64,000 bases of DNA from Paraglaciecola sp. T6c (GTDB lineage Bacteria; Pseudomonadota; Gammaproteobacteria; Enterobacterales; Alteromonadaceae): the NCBI RefSeq assembly GCF_000014225.1, contig NC_008228.1, positions 1,860,001 through 1,924,000 of the forward strand, given 5' to 3'. The notes under the pieces are model-generated. The model ran no database searches, was not told the origin of the DNA, and worked only from the letters and a program-made list of their open reading frames with translations. Positions 1 through 9,800 of the stretch are shown here, one piece after another (the stretch's first letter is position 1; every line of letters starts with the position of its first letter). Position numbers and translations under genes: made by a program.

Positions 1-145
1 GTTTTACACTGGGGGAATAGTCACCAGGTGCATGGTTTTGCAAGCAGTTGATGACATGATCCGGTAACCGTTCATCCGCTACACCCATGACCTTGAAGGT
101 TTGGTGGCAAGGGAAGTCGAGTAATTTATCAAATTGGGTTTGCAT
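1..145 (-). CDS. ybeD: YbeD family (DUF493) protein, C-terminus cut by window edge
   Basis: The start codon is on the minus strand at 145 and the frame is open to base 1, so only the first 48 codons are present. The translation begins [20 protein letters not shown] and later reads [11 protein letters not shown], which matches the YbeD/DUF493 family (E. coli HAPGDYTPTVK). This is a small ACT-like fold protein of uncertain regulatory role. It sits 20 bases downstream of dacA on the same strand, the same dacA-ybeD order as in E. coli, where lipB and lipA follow. Family call confident; function unknown. Confidence 0.85.
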   Translation of the reverse strand, partial: MQTQFDKLLDFPCHQTFKVMGVADERLPDHVINCLQNHAPGDYSPSVK

Positions 146-165
146 AATATTCTGCTCAATTGGTC

Positions 166-1338
166 TTAGCTATCAAAGCCAAGTTGCAGTTTAACGAAGT
201 CTACAAGGCGGTCAATCATACCGCCTTCTTTTACTTCTTGTAATGTAACCAAAGGATATTCGGCTACGTCTTCACCGTCTAATTGCAAGAATAACTTTCC
301 AACTACTTCACCTTTAGCCAAAGGTGCTTCTAACTTCTTATCTAGCTCGAAGTTGGCTTCTAAATTTTTGCTCTGACCGCGAGGAATAGTAATGGGGGTG
401 TCTTGTGAAATACCAAGATCTACAGTCTCTTTGTCGCCCATAAATATGCGGTGTGATACAAAGCTTTCGCCTGCCTGATACGGGGTGATAGTTTCATAGA
501 ATCTAAACCCATACTTAAGGAGCTTTTTGTTTTCAACTTTACGTGCACGCTCGCTATCAGCGCCCATGACCACCGCGATTAAACGCATATCGCCTTGGGT
601 CGCTGAGGACACCAAGCTATAACCTGCATCTGAGGTGTGGCCCGTCTTTATGCCATCCACATTCAGGCTTTTATCCCACAATAAACCGTTACGGTTATAT
701 TGCTTGATGTTGTTGTAGGTAAACTCTTTTTCGCTATAAACCTTATACTCATTTGGCACATCTGTGATCAATGCGCGGGCTAAGGTCGCCATATCCCGAG
801 GGGTCGTGTAATGGTCGGCATCTTGTAAGCCATGGCTGTTTACAAAGTGCGTTGACGTCATGCCTAACTTTTCAGCGTGCAAATTCATCATGCTGGCAAA
901 CGCATCTTCACTACCGGCAATGTGCTCTGCCATCGCCACGCATGCATCATTTCCCGACTGTACAATGATGCCGCGATTTAAGTCGCCCACCGAAATTTGT
1001 GTACCCACTTCGATAAACATCTTAGATGAATCAGGAAAGTTCTTGGCCCAAGCATTTTCTGAAATCGTGACCATGTCAGTGTCTTTAATATTGCCATTGG
1101 CGATCTCTTTGCCGATCACGTAGCTTGTCATCATTTTAGTCAAGCTTGCTGGCGGTATCTGAATATCAGAATTTTGCTCAGCAATCACCTTGCCGGTTTG
1201 AAAGTCGACTAAAATAAAGCCTTTAGCCGATACGGAAGGCGCGTCAGGTATGATGACCGCTGCACTCGCCGCATGAGAGAAAAAGGAAAGGGAGAAGCAG
1301 CTAAAGATGGCTAATATGAATGTCTTGGTGTTTCGCAT
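166..1338 (-). CDS. dacA: D-alanyl-D-alanine carboxypeptidase (PBP5/6 type)
   Basis: Low-molecular-weight penicillin-binding protein that removes the terminal D-Ala from peptidoglycan pentapeptides in the periplasm. An N-terminal signal peptide (about residues 1-26, ending SHAASAA) precedes the peptidase S11 domain. All three active-site motifs are visible: SLTK with nucleophile Ser65, SGN at 128-130 and KTG at 231-233. The C-terminal beta domain (PBP5_C) follows and the protein ends in an amphipathic segment ([12 protein letters not shown]), the usual peripheral inner-membrane anchor. Length of 390 residues is normal. It is transcribed before ybeD and lies downstream of rlpA, a conserved arrangement. 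The 176 bases between it and rlpA show no gene. Confidence 0.97.
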   Translation of the reverse strand: MRNTKTFILAIFSCFSLSFFSHAASAAVIIPDAPSVSAKGFILVDFQTGKVIAEQNSDIQIPPASLTKMMTSYVIGKEIANGNIKDTDMVTISENAWAKNFPDSSKMFIEVGTQISVGDLNRGIIVQSGNDACVAMAEHIAGSEDAFASMMNLHAEKLGMTSTHFVNSHGLQDADHYTTPRDMATLARALITDVPNEYKVYSEKEFTYNNIKQYNRNGLLWDKSLNVDGIKTGHTSDAGYSLVSSATQGDMRLIAVVMGADSERARKVENKKLLKYGFRFYETITPYQAGESFVSHRIFMGDKETVDLGISQDTPITIPRGQSKNLEANFELDKKLEAPLAKGEVVGKLFLQLDGEDVAEYPLVTLQEVKEGGMIDRLVDFVKLQLGFDS

Positions 1339-1514
1339 GGACCTACCGTAATGTGATATTTGTTAAGAAAGTGGTGTTTGACGTGTCGCGCCTAAAACGA
1401 TGGCTAATATATCAGTTTTTCAATAACTTTGCTGCGCTGACAACAAAAATTGTTACACAAAACAAAATCGTTAAAAAGCGCTCATAAGACAATCTTTTGG
1501 ACGGAAAGTTTAAC

Positions 1515-2480
1515 CTAGGGCTCATTCGAAGGATAAAACTTGTAAGCGTCGCTATATCCGCTTTTACGCAGCTGATTTAAGATCCCCAATGCTTCGTGCT
1601 CGGACGTAAATGGCCCAAGTCTTAAGCGATATAATCCTTCTTCAAGTGGTGCAACAAAAGGCACTTGATACAAATTTGCCAGGGCGTTACCAATTTTGGT
1701 AATTCGCTGATCGTTACTCAGGGCTGCTATTTGAATGAATACCTTTTCTTGGGTGGGTATTTCTGTAGGTGTCGCTATAGGCGGCGCAGATGCGACACTG
1801 GCTGAGTTTGGTGATGTAGCCGATGTTGTACCTAAAGCCGGTACGCGGGGCACTTGGGCGATTTGTACATTGTCGTTACGCATAGCATCATCTTTTAACG
1901 GAGTAGGTGGCTCAGATAAACCGTCACCCACTGTCTGCATACCTGCTTCGTCAATATGAATGACCTCTAGTTTAACTTGGGTAGTGCCTGTACTTAACAT
2001 ACCGAGTTTCATTGCAGCTGCATAAGATAAATCAATTATTCTTTTGTCATGAAACGGGCCTCGGTCGTTTACCCGGACTATGGCTTCGCGGCCATTTTTT
2101 AGGTTTGTCACTTTTACGTACGATGGCAGTGGCAATGTTTTATGAGCAGCACTCATGGCGTACATGTCGTAGGTTTCACCGTTGGACGTGAGATGCCCAT
2201 GAAATTTCTGGCCATACCAAGAAGCGCCGCCAGTAGCTGAGTATCCTTTACCGGTTTTAAGAGGGGTATACTGCTTGCCTAAAACTGAATAGCTGCGCAA
2301 ATTCGCAAGGGCGTAGGGTTCATACATAGGTTCGGCATCATCAAACTTTATTCCACCTCTAATCGCGCTGGGAGCGGAATCTTTATGCTGGCTGTAGCGG
2401 CTGCTATTTGAACTCGGCGAATTGGCGCAGGCCGCTATGAATGTGACCAGCATGATTAAAAACGCGTACTTAAGCATCAT
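1515..2480 (-). CDS. rlpA: RlpA, septal-ring lytic transglycosylase lipoprotein
   Basis: A 321-residue lipoprotein of the RlpA family, which cleaves peptidoglycan lacking stem peptides at the division septum in Pseudomonas. A lipobox (FIAAC, Cys18) ends the signal peptide. The double-psi beta-barrel domain is around residues 85-180, with the typical GGASWYGQKFHG and VRVNDRGPFH segments. A Ser/Pro/Thr-rich linker follows, and a SPOR domain occupies about 245-318, which binds denuded septal glycan. The start overlaps the end of mltB by 11 bases, so translation is likely coupled; ATG codons at 2480 and 2477 are both possible starts. Confidence 0.95.
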   Translation of the reverse strand: MMLKYAFLIMLVTFIAACANSPSSNSSRYSQHKDSAPSAIRGGIKFDDAEPMYEPYALANLRSYSVLGKQYTPLKTGKGYSATGGASWYGQKFHGHLTSNGETYDMYAMSAAHKTLPLPSYVKVTNLKNGREAIVRVNDRGPFHDKRIIDLSYAAAMKLGMLSTGTTQVKLEVIHIDEAGMQTVGDGLSEPPTPLKDDAMRNDNVQIAQVPRVPALGTTSATSPNSASVASAPPIATPTEIPTQEKVFIQIAALSNDQRITKIGNALANLYQVPFVAPLEEGLYRLRLGPFTSEHEALGILNQLRKSGYSDAYKFYPSNEP

Positions 2481-3606
2481 CTTGTGGACTCAGTTGTGCG
2501 TCTTTGTCTAACGAGTTGATGCCGCTGGCTAATTGTCGGCTAAATTGAAACGCGACCATTGCGTACAATTTGCTGTGGTTATAGCGAGTGATCACGTAAA
2601 AATTTTTCAATCCAAGCCAATAGTCGTGCCCGCTAGCTTGGGCAAAATCAAGTAATTTAGCGTCACTATCAGCTGCGATACCATCCCACTTATCTTGAGC
2701 TTTTTCGACCCCGACGCGCTTAGCTGTTTCGACATCAAGGCTAATATCTGCTTGTTGCAACTGGGCAAAGGTCTCACGATACTTAAGAGATTTTCTTAAC
2801 CAAGGCTTTGCGTTTTCAGGCGTTACGTTTACTGGAAAAGCAATCGAATCACCTCGTTGCCAGCCGTTACGTTTAAAATAATTGGCGATACTGCCAATAG
2901 CGTCCACTGGATTATTCAGTAAATCGCGTACGCCGTCATTGTCAAAATCAACTGCATAATGGCGATAACTAGATGGAATGAATTGCCCCCAGCCCATAGC
3001 GCCTGCATAAGAGCTTTGTAACTGCTTGGCATCAAACTCCTCTTCATTCGCTAACAATATTAACTGAGCCAATTCTTTTTTAAAAAATGAGGACCGGGGC
3101 GGATAGTGAAAGCCCAGAGTGTAGAGGGCATTGAGCGCTGCGTAGCTACCTTTGTAGGTACCATAAAAGGACTCGATACCTAAAATAGCGACGATCATCT
3201 CTGCTGGTACACCATATTCTTTCTCTGCGCGGGCCAATGTTTCCCCGTGAGCTTGGTAGAATTCGAGGCCTTTTTGTAGTCTTTTCTCAGTCAAAAATAT
3301 GGGGTAATACAGATGCCAAGGCTTTGCTTCCCAAGGTCGTTTTATCGCATCGATCACTGCTTGGTCTTTTTCAGCTTGGTTAAGTAACTGCAGCACCGTT
3401 TCGCGATTTAAATTGTGCTTTGTTACTATGGCGTCCAAGAAGGCAGTTTCTGCCTCAGGCAGAGATTGTGCACTACTTATTGGTGCCAATACTATTAGAT
3501 GAAGAGCGAGCAATACATGGGGTACGCGGCGAAAAAGACGATTACATAAGGTTGAGAACGACACATTAGCTCCACAAAGTGACAACATTAATTTACCCAC
3601 TGACAT
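2470..3606 (-). CDS. mltB: Lytic murein transglycosylase B
   Basis: Transglycosylase of the SLT_2/MltB family that cuts the MurNAc-GlcNAc bond of peptidoglycan to give 1,6-anhydro ends. The motif AILGIESFYGTYKGSYAAL contains the catalytic Glu (about residue 145), and GAMGWGQFIPSSY is the second family signature. The N-terminus carries a hydrophobic stretch (about 30-46, ending SSAQS) that looks like a cleavable signal rather than the lipobox of E. coli MltB, so this may be a soluble periplasmic form. An internal Met at residue 7 is an alternative start. It overlaps rlpA by 11 bases and lies 32 bases after rodA, placing it in the elongation cluster. Confidence 0.95.
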   Translation of the reverse strand: MSVGKLMLSLCGANVSFSTLCNRLFRRVPHVLLALHLIVLAPISSAQSLPEAETAFLDAIVTKHNLNRETVLQLLNQAEKDQAVIDAIKRPWEAKPWHLYYPIFLTEKRLQKGLEFYQAHGETLARAEKEYGVPAEMIVAILGIESFYGTYKGSYAALNALYTLGFHYPPRSSFFKKELAQLILLANEEEFDAKQLQSSYAGAMGWGQFIPSSYRHYAVDFDNDGVRDLLNNPVDAIGSIANYFKRNGWQRGDSIAFPVNVTPENAKPWLRKSLKYRETFAQLQQADISLDVETAKRVGVEKAQDKWDGIAADSDAKLLDFAQASGHDYWLGLKNFYVITRYNHSKLYAMVAFQFSRQLASGINSLDKDAQLSPQDDA

Positions 3607-3638
3607 ACTAAGTACATTAGCAAATCTATATATAAGTG

Positions 3639-4763
3639 TTAACGGGACAATAACCGTTTCTGGGTGGCGATGGCCATTAAAATGCCAAACCCTGCGAGTA
3701 AGGTGACCATGGATGTCCCTCCATAGCTTACGAGCGGCAAGGGCACACCGACTACGGGTAGTATGCCCGATACCATACCCATATTAACAAATACATAAAC
3801 AAAGAATGTTAGCGTAATACTGCCTGCGAGTAGCTTACTAAAGGCATCTTGAGCGCGGTTTGCGATGATCATGCCGCGGATAACGATGAAAGTATAAATG
3901 GCCAATAAGCCGACCACGCCCCAAAAACCAAATTCTTCACTAAATACTGCAAAAATAAAATCTGTATGTCGCTCGGGTAAAAATTCTAATTGAGACTGAG
4001 TGCCTTGCAACCACCCCTTACCCTCGGCGCCGCCTGAGCCTATTGCAATTTGTGATTGAATAATATGGTAGCCAGACCCTAATGGGTCGCTTTCTGGATT
4101 GAGGAAGGTTAATACTCGTTGTTTTTGATAGTCCTTCATGAGGAAGTTCCACATGATAGGGCTGAATATGGATACCGCTAAGGCAATACCTCCGATGAAG
4201 CGCCAACTCATACCAGCAAGGAATAGTGCGAATATCCCTGAGCTGGCAATTAATAAAGAGGTGCCTAAATCAGGTTGTTGCGCAATCAACAACGTGGGAA
4301 CGCCTACCAAAATAAAGCCAAATAATATGTGCCTTAATTTCGGGGGAAGGTTAAATTGACTGATGTACCAAGCCACCATCATGGGAACGGCAAGCTTCAT
4401 GATTTCTGAAGGTTGAAAACGCACTACCCCTAAGTCCAACCAGCGCTGAGCGCCTTTTCCTACATGGCCGAATACGATCACCGCAACCAACATGGCGATC
4501 CCGAGTATATAAAAATAAATAGATAACTTTTGGTAGGCTAACGGTGGAATTTGCGCCACGGCCAACATGACCCCAAGCGCCAACCCGAGTCGAATAAGTT
4601 GACGGTCAATGAGTTGCCAGTCTTGGCCCCCGGCAGAATATATAGTTACTAAGCCAACGGCCATCAGTACCAGCAACCCGATGAGTAGCGGCCCGTCACA
4701 ATGTATGCGATTGAGCAAAGAACGCTTATTGGGGTCAAGCTTGGTGCGTAGCATCATATTCAT
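3639..4763 (-). CDS. rodA: RodA, SEDS peptidoglycan glycosyltransferase
   Basis: A polytopic SEDS-family protein (374 residues, about ten membrane helices) that polymerises lipid II during lateral wall growth together with PBP2. Family segments include VVRFQPSEIMKLAVP, QPDLGTSLLI (containing the conserved Asp needed for polymerisation in the family) and the C-terminal PLPLVSYGGTSMV. It starts 16 bases after the stop of mrdA and is almost certainly cotranscribed with it, as in E. coli (mrdA-mrdB). Confidence 0.97.
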   Translation of the reverse strand: MNMMLRTKLDPNKRSLLNRIHCDGPLLIGLLVLMAVGLVTIYSAGGQDWQLIDRQLIRLGLALGVMLAVAQIPPLAYQKLSIYFYILGIAMLVAVIVFGHVGKGAQRWLDLGVVRFQPSEIMKLAVPMMVAWYISQFNLPPKLRHILFGFILVGVPTLLIAQQPDLGTSLLIASSGIFALFLAGMSWRFIGGIALAVSIFSPIMWNFLMKDYQKQRVLTFLNPESDPLGSGYHIIQSQIAIGSGGAEGKGWLQGTQSQLEFLPERHTDFIFAVFSEEFGFWGVVGLLAIYTFIVIRGMIIANRAQDAFSKLLAGSITLTFFVYVFVNMGMVSGILPVVGVPLPLVSYGGTSMVTLLAGFGILMAIATQKRLLSR

Positions 4764-4778
4764 AACAATCGTCAGTGC

Positions 4779-6710
4779 CTAATGAGTGTGTGAAGTGGTT
4801 TGATGGGCGACATCTTGCGATACTTCCCGTTCTTTTACGTCTGGTTTAGGCGCAAACTCTCGCTCTTCAAAGTATTTATCCATCATCATTCTGGCCAAAG
4901 GAGCGGCTTGTGAGCTACCGCCACCGGCATTTTCAAGCACCACGGTAACGGCAATTTCCGGTTTTTCGTAGGGCGCAAAACCCACGTACATGGCATTGTC
5001 GCGCAAGTTTTCAGCCAAGCTCTCGGCATCATATTTTGCATCTTGGGCGATGGCCACCAATTGTGCTGTACCGGTTTTACCTGCCGACACATAGGGTGTA
5101 TCAACAAACGCACGACGAGCCGTACCGGTTTTGCGGTTAACTACGCCGTACATGGCATCTAGTACAGTGTCCCAGTTTTTGTCATTTTTAATGTCCATCG
5201 GGCGGCGCTCTTTGCTGCCCTCAAGAACCACTTCACTGTTAACGTATTTTCCGCGCAATATCTGCGGAATATAACGATGTCCGTGATTGACTAAGGTGGT
5301 GATAGATTGTGTCAATTGGATAGGAGTGACGGTCCAATAACTTTGGCCAATGCCCACGGGAATGGTATCGCCGATGTACCAGGGTTGATTGAATCGAGCA
5401 CGCTTCCAGCCACGGCTGGGCATGTTTGCATCTGACTCTTCGTGTAAATCTATGCCGGTGTAATCGCCGAAACCAAATTCAAACATGTTATCGCTGATTT
5501 TATCGATACCTAACCGATAAGCCAGATCGTAAAAGTAGATGTCACAGGATTGTTCTATGGCTGAGGTTAAATCAACCCACCCATGTCCCCAGCGTTTCCA
5601 GTCTCGCCACACGTGTTCTACATTTTTTAGGCGATATTTGCCGTTATCGAAAATGCGCGTTTTTGGGGTCACTGTGTTCTCTTCTAGGCCAACTAAGGCT
5701 AAATGAGGCTTTATGGTTGAAGCTGGAGGATACTGACCTTGCGTGGCGCGGTTAATCAGTGGGCGCCCATTTGAATTTAATAACGCGCTGTAATTTTTAC
5801 TGCTAATACCGTGAACGAATAAGTTGGGGTCGTAGCTAGGGCTACTGAACATGGCCAACACACCACCGTCATCTGAATCAAGCATTACGATGGTACCCTT
5901 GTCACCATCTAAAATGCGCTCTGCTTCTTGTTGCAGTTTCAAATCGATATTTAGGACGATATCTTGCCCTGGAACGGGAGGGCTAAAGTTGAGCGTGCGG
6001 ATCACGCGCCCTTGGTTGTTGACCTCTACCTCTTGATAACCTACCTGACCATGCAGAATATCTTCGTGGTACTTTTCAACCCCAAGTTTTCCTATGTCAT
6101 GGGTTGCGGCATAATTTGCTTCAAGGCCTGCTTCGCTAAGCTTTTGTAGATCCTTTTTATTAATTTTTGATACGTAACCCAGTACATGGGTTAATGTTTT
6201 TCCGTATGGATAGTGTCGTGTTAAGCGAGCTTCTACACTCACTCCTGGGAACTTGTGTTGATTGGCAGAAAAAAGGGCGACTTCTTCTGGAGTCAAACGT
6301 TTACGCAAAGACACGGGTTTGAAGCGTCGATTGCGTTTTATTTCTCGATAAAAGTCGGTGATTTCGTCTTCGTCCACATCGAGTAATACGCTCAACAGGC
6401 CAAGCGTTCTCTCTAAATTATCTACCTTTTCAGGAATGACTTCCAAGTTGAAAACGGGACGGTTTTCAGCCAACAGAGTGCCATTTCTGTCGTAAATTAA
6501 CCCGCGGTTCGGCGCGACTGGCAATATTTTTATGCGATTGCCATTAGAGCGCGTTTGATAATCTTCAAAGCGGGTGATTTGCAGGTAGTATAGGTTGCTC
6601 AATACCATGGCAATCATCATGAAAATGACCAACATAGCGATGACCGTACGCCGAGCAAAAAGGTTTGCTTCAGCGGTGTGGTCTTTAATCGTTACACGAT
6701 GACGAGCCAT
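4779..6710 (-). CDS. mrdA: Penicillin-binding protein 2 (peptidoglycan DD-transpeptidase)
   Basis: Class B PBP that cross-links new peptidoglycan in the elongasome, partner of RodA. Counting from the chosen ATG (MARHRVTIKD), there is one membrane helix at about 21-43, the PBP dimerisation domain to about 240, and the transpeptidase domain with STIK (Ser331), SCD (388-390) and KTG (545-547). The frame is open upstream to 6752, but that start would run into the end of rlmH; the ATG at 6710 lies two bases after the rlmH stop and gives the standard N-terminus of the family. About 643 residues, normal. Confidence 0.97.
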   Translation of the reverse strand: MARHRVTIKDHTAEANLFARRTVIAMLVIFMMIAMVLSNLYYLQITRFEDYQTRSNGNRIKILPVAPNRGLIYDRNGTLLAENRPVFNLEVIPEKVDNLERTLGLLSVLLDVDEDEITDFYREIKRNRRFKPVSLRKRLTPEEVALFSANQHKFPGVSVEARLTRHYPYGKTLTHVLGYVSKINKKDLQKLSEAGLEANYAATHDIGKLGVEKYHEDILHGQVGYQEVEVNNQGRVIRTLNFSPPVPGQDIVLNIDLKLQQEAERILDGDKGTIVMLDSDDGGVLAMFSSPSYDPNLFVHGISSKNYSALLNSNGRPLINRATQGQYPPASTIKPHLALVGLEENTVTPKTRIFDNGKYRLKNVEHVWRDWKRWGHGWVDLTSAIEQSCDIYFYDLAYRLGIDKISDNMFEFGFGDYTGIDLHEESDANMPSRGWKRARFNQPWYIGDTIPVGIGQSYWTVTPIQLTQSITTLVNHGHRYIPQILRGKYVNSEVVLEGSKERRPMDIKNDKNWDTVLDAMYGVVNRKTGTARRAFVDTPYVSAGKTGTAQLVAIAQDAKYDAESLAENLRDNAMYVGFAPYEKPEIAVTVVLENAGGGSSQAAPLARMMMDKYFEEREFAPKPDVKEREVSQDVAHQTTSHTH

Positions 6711-6712
6711 GA

Positions 6713-7183
6713 TTATTCTCGATGATACGGATGGTTGGTATTCACCGACCAAGCTCGATACAAGCTTTCAGCGACAATGATCCTGACTAGAGGGTGGGGC
6801 AAAGTGAGCGGAGATAGAGACCATTTTTGTTCAGATGCAGCAATACACTCCGGTGCTAAGCCCTCAGGGCCGCCAATGAGTAGGCTGACATCCCGCCCAT
6901 CCATTTGCCACTTTTGCATATTACTCGCAAGCATTGGAGTATCCCAAGGCTTACCCGTCACTTCAAGAGTCACAATGCGATTGCCTTTAGGAATTGCTGC
7001 CATGGTCAATTCGCCTTCCTTGTGCAAAATACGTTTTATGTCCGCATTTTTACCGCGCTTACCAGCAGGTATCTCTGTTAGGCTAAGGGGCATATCAGAA
7101 GGAAAACGTTTAACGTATTGTTGGTAACCTTGTTCAACCCAACTTGGCATTTTACTGCCAACGGCTATTAGTTGAATTCGCAT
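6713..7183 (-). CDS. rlmH: 23S rRNA (pseudouridine1915-N3)-methyltransferase RlmH
   Basis: SPOUT-class methyltransferase (156 residues, YbeA family) that methylates pseudouridine 1915 of 23S rRNA in helix 69. The SAM-binding trefoil knot region is visible as [13 protein letters not shown], and the C-terminus [14 protein letters not shown]...NHPYHRE is the family signature. It lies between rsfS and mrdA, as in E. coli. Confidence 0.97.
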   Translation of the reverse strand: MRIQLIAVGSKMPSWVEQGYQQYVKRFPSDMPLSLTEIPAGKRGKNADIKRILHKEGELTMAAIPKGNRIVTLEVTGKPWDTPMLASNMQKWQMDGRDVSLLIGGPEGLAPECIAASEQKWSLSPLTLPHPLVRIIVAESLYRAWSVNTNHPYHRE

Positions 7184-7229
7184 GGTGTTATCTACTTTGC
7201 AATGTTACAGCTAGTGCTTCGACGGGTAA

Positions 7230-7547
7230 TTAGCCCCAAAGTTTCTCTAACTGATAAAAATCTCTGGCGTCGTCTTGCATTACGTGTAGCACTACATCAC
7301 CTAAATCGACTAATACCCAATCGCCAACTTCACGGCCTTCGATGCTCAGAGGCGGATTACCCGCTTGTTTGGCTTCAACCACTACATTTTCGGCAATAGA
7401 GACCACATGTCGTTTTGAGTTTCCTGAACATATCAGCATGGTTTCTGTCACGCTTGATTTTTCTGATACGTCTAAATCTATGATATCTCGACCTTTTAGG
7501 TCTTCAATTTTTTCTACCACAAAGGCTTTTAACTGTTGGTGATCCAA
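7230..7547 (-). CDS. rsfS: Ribosomal silencing factor RsfS
   Basis: A 105-residue member of the Iojap/DUF143 family that binds ribosomal protein L14 and blocks subunit joining when nutrients are short. Family segments KGRDIIDLDVSEKSSVTE, LICSGNSKRHV and EGREVGDWVLVDLGDVVLHV are all present. It lies between nadD and rlmH, the conserved order in gammaproteobacteria. Confidence 0.97.
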   Translation of the reverse strand: MDHQQLKAFVVEKIEDLKGRDIIDLDVSEKSSVTETMLICSGNSKRHVVSIAENVVVEAKQAGNPPLSIEGREVGDWVLVDLGDVVLHVMQDDARDFYQLEKLWG

Positions 7548-7585
7548 AGGGATTCCTTATATTGAACGGGCGAAGTCTAAGTTTA

Positions 7586-8245
7586 TCAGAAAGTGGTGCT
7601 CGGCTGATATAACTTATGTGTTTGTATGTATCGGCGTACCTTCGGAGCGAGCATGTCGTCTGTTGGTAAGTTGTTAATGATACGCCGGCGTATCTCACTA
7701 GACGATATGTCCAGTTCCGGTGTGTCGGCAAGAAATATTTTACCATGTAATGCATTGTGCAGGGCATTATTAGTGGCGACCTGTCGCTCTACTAGTAGAG
7801 CTTTCAATTCTTCACTCAAGGGCGTTTTAGTACCTGGACGGCAACACACAACAAAATGGCAATAATCGAATAGCGCTTGCCATTCATTCCAACTCAGCAA
7901 CGAATGCAGGGAGTCCATACCGATAAAAAAGCATAGAGGATGCTTTGGATACTCTTTGCGCAATGCTCGCAGCGTGTGAATGGTGTATGAAGGCGTATCG
8001 CTGTGTATTTCCCGCTCATCAATATATAACTGCGGGTACTGCTCAATGGCTAATTTCAGCATGGCTAAGCGGTGATGACTGTCACTGGGGGCATGATTTT
8101 TGTGCACAGGAATATGACACGGTAGCATCGCCACAGATTGCACACCAGCTTGCTGTGCTGCCACGATAACGGATTCAGTGTGGCCGTAGTGAACAGGATC
8201 AAATGTCCCCCCAAATATGCCTAATGCTGGTCGTAAGTTATTCAA
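7586..8245 (-). CDS. nadD: Nicotinate-nucleotide adenylyltransferase
   Basis: Joins nicotinate mononucleotide and ATP to form deamido-NAD. The nucleotidyltransferase motif GIFGGTFDPVHYGH lies near the N-terminus and the second ATP-binding motif SSSEIRRRI near the C-terminus. The start is a judgement: the frame is open with an ATG to 8290, but that adds a 15-residue extension inside holA. A TTG at 8245 overlaps the holA stop by four bases and gives LNNLRPALGIFGGTFD, the usual N-terminal length of the family. I prefer this coupled TTG start; the longer form remains possible. Confidence 0.93.
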   Translation of the reverse strand: MNNLRPALGIFGGTFDPVHYGHTESVIVAAQQAGVQSVAMLPCHIPVHKNHAPSDSHHRLAMLKLAIEQYPQLYIDEREIHSDTPSYTIHTLRALRKEYPKHPLCFFIGMDSLHSLLSWNEWQALFDYCHFVVCCRPGTKTPLSEELKALLVERQVATNNALHNALHGKIFLADTPELDISSSEIRRRIINNLPTDDMLAPKVRRYIQTHKLYQPSTTF

Positions 8246-9264
8246 TTTAAAGCAAAGTTCTCTAAAGACATAGGAATAAATAGCAAACAAAGGTGACAGA
8301 GTTCAACATATGGGCGTTCCACTTGGGATTGCTTCAATGCGCTGTCCATGATGTTGAGTTTGTGCTGAAGTTGTTGCATATGAATAGGAGATAAACGCTG
8401 TAAGGCAGATAGATACATACCTTGACGGTTCTTCCAAATGCGATGTTGATTCCAGTTTATGGCTTGTCCTGCCTGTTTGCTGGCTTGCAGTGCACGTAGT
8501 GTCTGCCATTCGCGGGTTAGCGCCCACATAATAATATTTGGCTCTACACCTTCACTTTCAAGGCGATATAGCATTTTCACTGACTTTTGGCTGTCCCCTG
8601 CAAGCAACACGTCTATCAATTGAAAGACGTTGTACCTAGATTGATCAACCACAGCTTGCTCCACCTCTTCTATGGTTGGGTTGCCATTAGGGTAGAGTAA
8701 ACAGAGCTTTTCAATTTCTTGACTGGCGGCTAGCAGATTACCTTCACAATACTCCGCTAAAAGTCGGGTTACATCTGGCGTGACGTGCAAACCTTGGGTT
8801 CGCATTTGCTCCATTAACCACTGCTGCAGAGCGTTACCTTCTAGTGGGTAACAAGGTACATACGTACCGTGTTTATCAATGGCTTTAAACCACTTACTGT
8901 TTTGCACGTCCTTGCCAATTTTGGCTCCGTGAATAACCAATAGAATATCAGGATTATTTTGTGCACTCAGCTCGGTCAGTATTTTACTACCTTGGGTGCC
9001 AGGTTTCCCTGTGGGCAATTCGAGCTCAATATACTGACGAGAAGAAAATAACGAGAGCGTTTGCGTTGCTTCGAGTAATGTTGCCCAATCGAACTGCGCA
9101 TCGGCCACGAGGGTTTGTCTTTCGTCAAATCCTTGCTCAGTAGCCAGTTCGCGTATTTGGTTAATCGCCGTCAGCTTTTGCTGGGGTTCATCACCAAAAA
9201 TGAGATAAAAGGGCTGCAGGCCCTTTTTCAACGTTGCGTGAAATCGATTGGGGTAAACTTGCAT
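8242..9264 (-). CDS. holA: DNA polymerase III subunit delta
   Basis: Clamp-loader subunit that opens the beta sliding clamp. It has 340 residues, beginning MQVYPNRFHATLKKGLQPFYLIFGDEP, with the degenerate AAA+ N-terminal domain typical of HolA and the YNVFQLIDVLLAGD segment in the middle. The gene starts right at the lptE stop and ends overlapping nadD by four bases, so lptE-holA-nadD are likely translationally coupled. The gene order matches E. coli. Confidence 0.96.
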   Translation of the reverse strand: MQVYPNRFHATLKKGLQPFYLIFGDEPQQKLTAINQIRELATEQGFDERQTLVADAQFDWATLLEATQTLSLFSSRQYIELELPTGKPGTQGSKILTELSAQNNPDILLVIHGAKIGKDVQNSKWFKAIDKHGTYVPCYPLEGNALQQWLMEQMRTQGLHVTPDVTRLLAEYCEGNLLAASQEIEKLCLLYPNGNPTIEEVEQAVVDQSRYNVFQLIDVLLAGDSQKSVKMLYRLESEGVEPNIIMWALTREWQTLRALQASKQAGQAINWNQHRIWKNRQGMYLSALQRLSPIHMQQLQHKLNIMDSALKQSQVERPYVELCHLCLLFIPMSLENFALN

Positions 9265-9785
9265 TAAGGTCTAATGGGTGCCGTGTTTGCTATGGTGCGC
9301 TGGGCAATTGATATTTGATGGATGATACGGATTGCCGCTTGTTTGCGCATTTCAGATAACACCAGTTCAAGCTCACGAGATTTTGCCAATACGGCATCGG
9401 GATCATCTTGGTACTCTCGCTTAATATCAAACTCGAGCAATTGAGCATCACTATTGGCAAACTGTAGCTCATAGCGAACGGTGTAAATCAATTCATACTC
9501 AGCGACTTGACCTGTGCTGAAAAGCGATAATAAACGTCTATCAAGAACATCACTCAACAGGTATATGCTAGAGGTGTTAGAGGTGCCTTTCACACTAGAG
9601 TCAATCACCTCAACACTGTATGGCTTTAGTTCATTGCGAAGGGCGCGCTCTAGCGCCGAGTGTGCTTCGCTTGAGCCTACCCTTAACTGAGAAACACTTG
9701 CGGGTAGCTCATAATTACCACGCAATGAAAAACCGCAACCACTGATAATAAGGCTACAGAATAAGCAGATGATGAGGTTTCGCAT
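9264..9785 (-). CDS. lptE: LPS-assembly lipoprotein LptE
   Basis: Outer-membrane lipoprotein that plugs the LptD barrel and helps place lipopolysaccharide on the cell surface. A lipobox (IISGC) follows a short hydrophobic signal, then GFSLRGNYELP, the family N-terminus. An upstream GTG at 9797 is in frame but has no ribosome binding site; the ATG at 9785 has GAGTGG at suitable spacing and gives MRNLIICLF. It begins 16 bases after the leuS stop and abuts holA. Confidence 0.94.
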   Translation of the reverse strand: MRNLIICLFCSLIISGCGFSLRGNYELPASVSQLRVGSSEAHSALERALRNELKPYSVEVIDSSVKGTSNTSSIYLLSDVLDRRLLSLFSTGQVAEYELIYTVRYELQFANSDAQLLEFDIKREYQDDPDAVLAKSRELELVLSEMRKQAAIRIIHQISIAQRTIANTAPIRP

Positions 9786-9800
9786 TGCGTTTTCCACTCG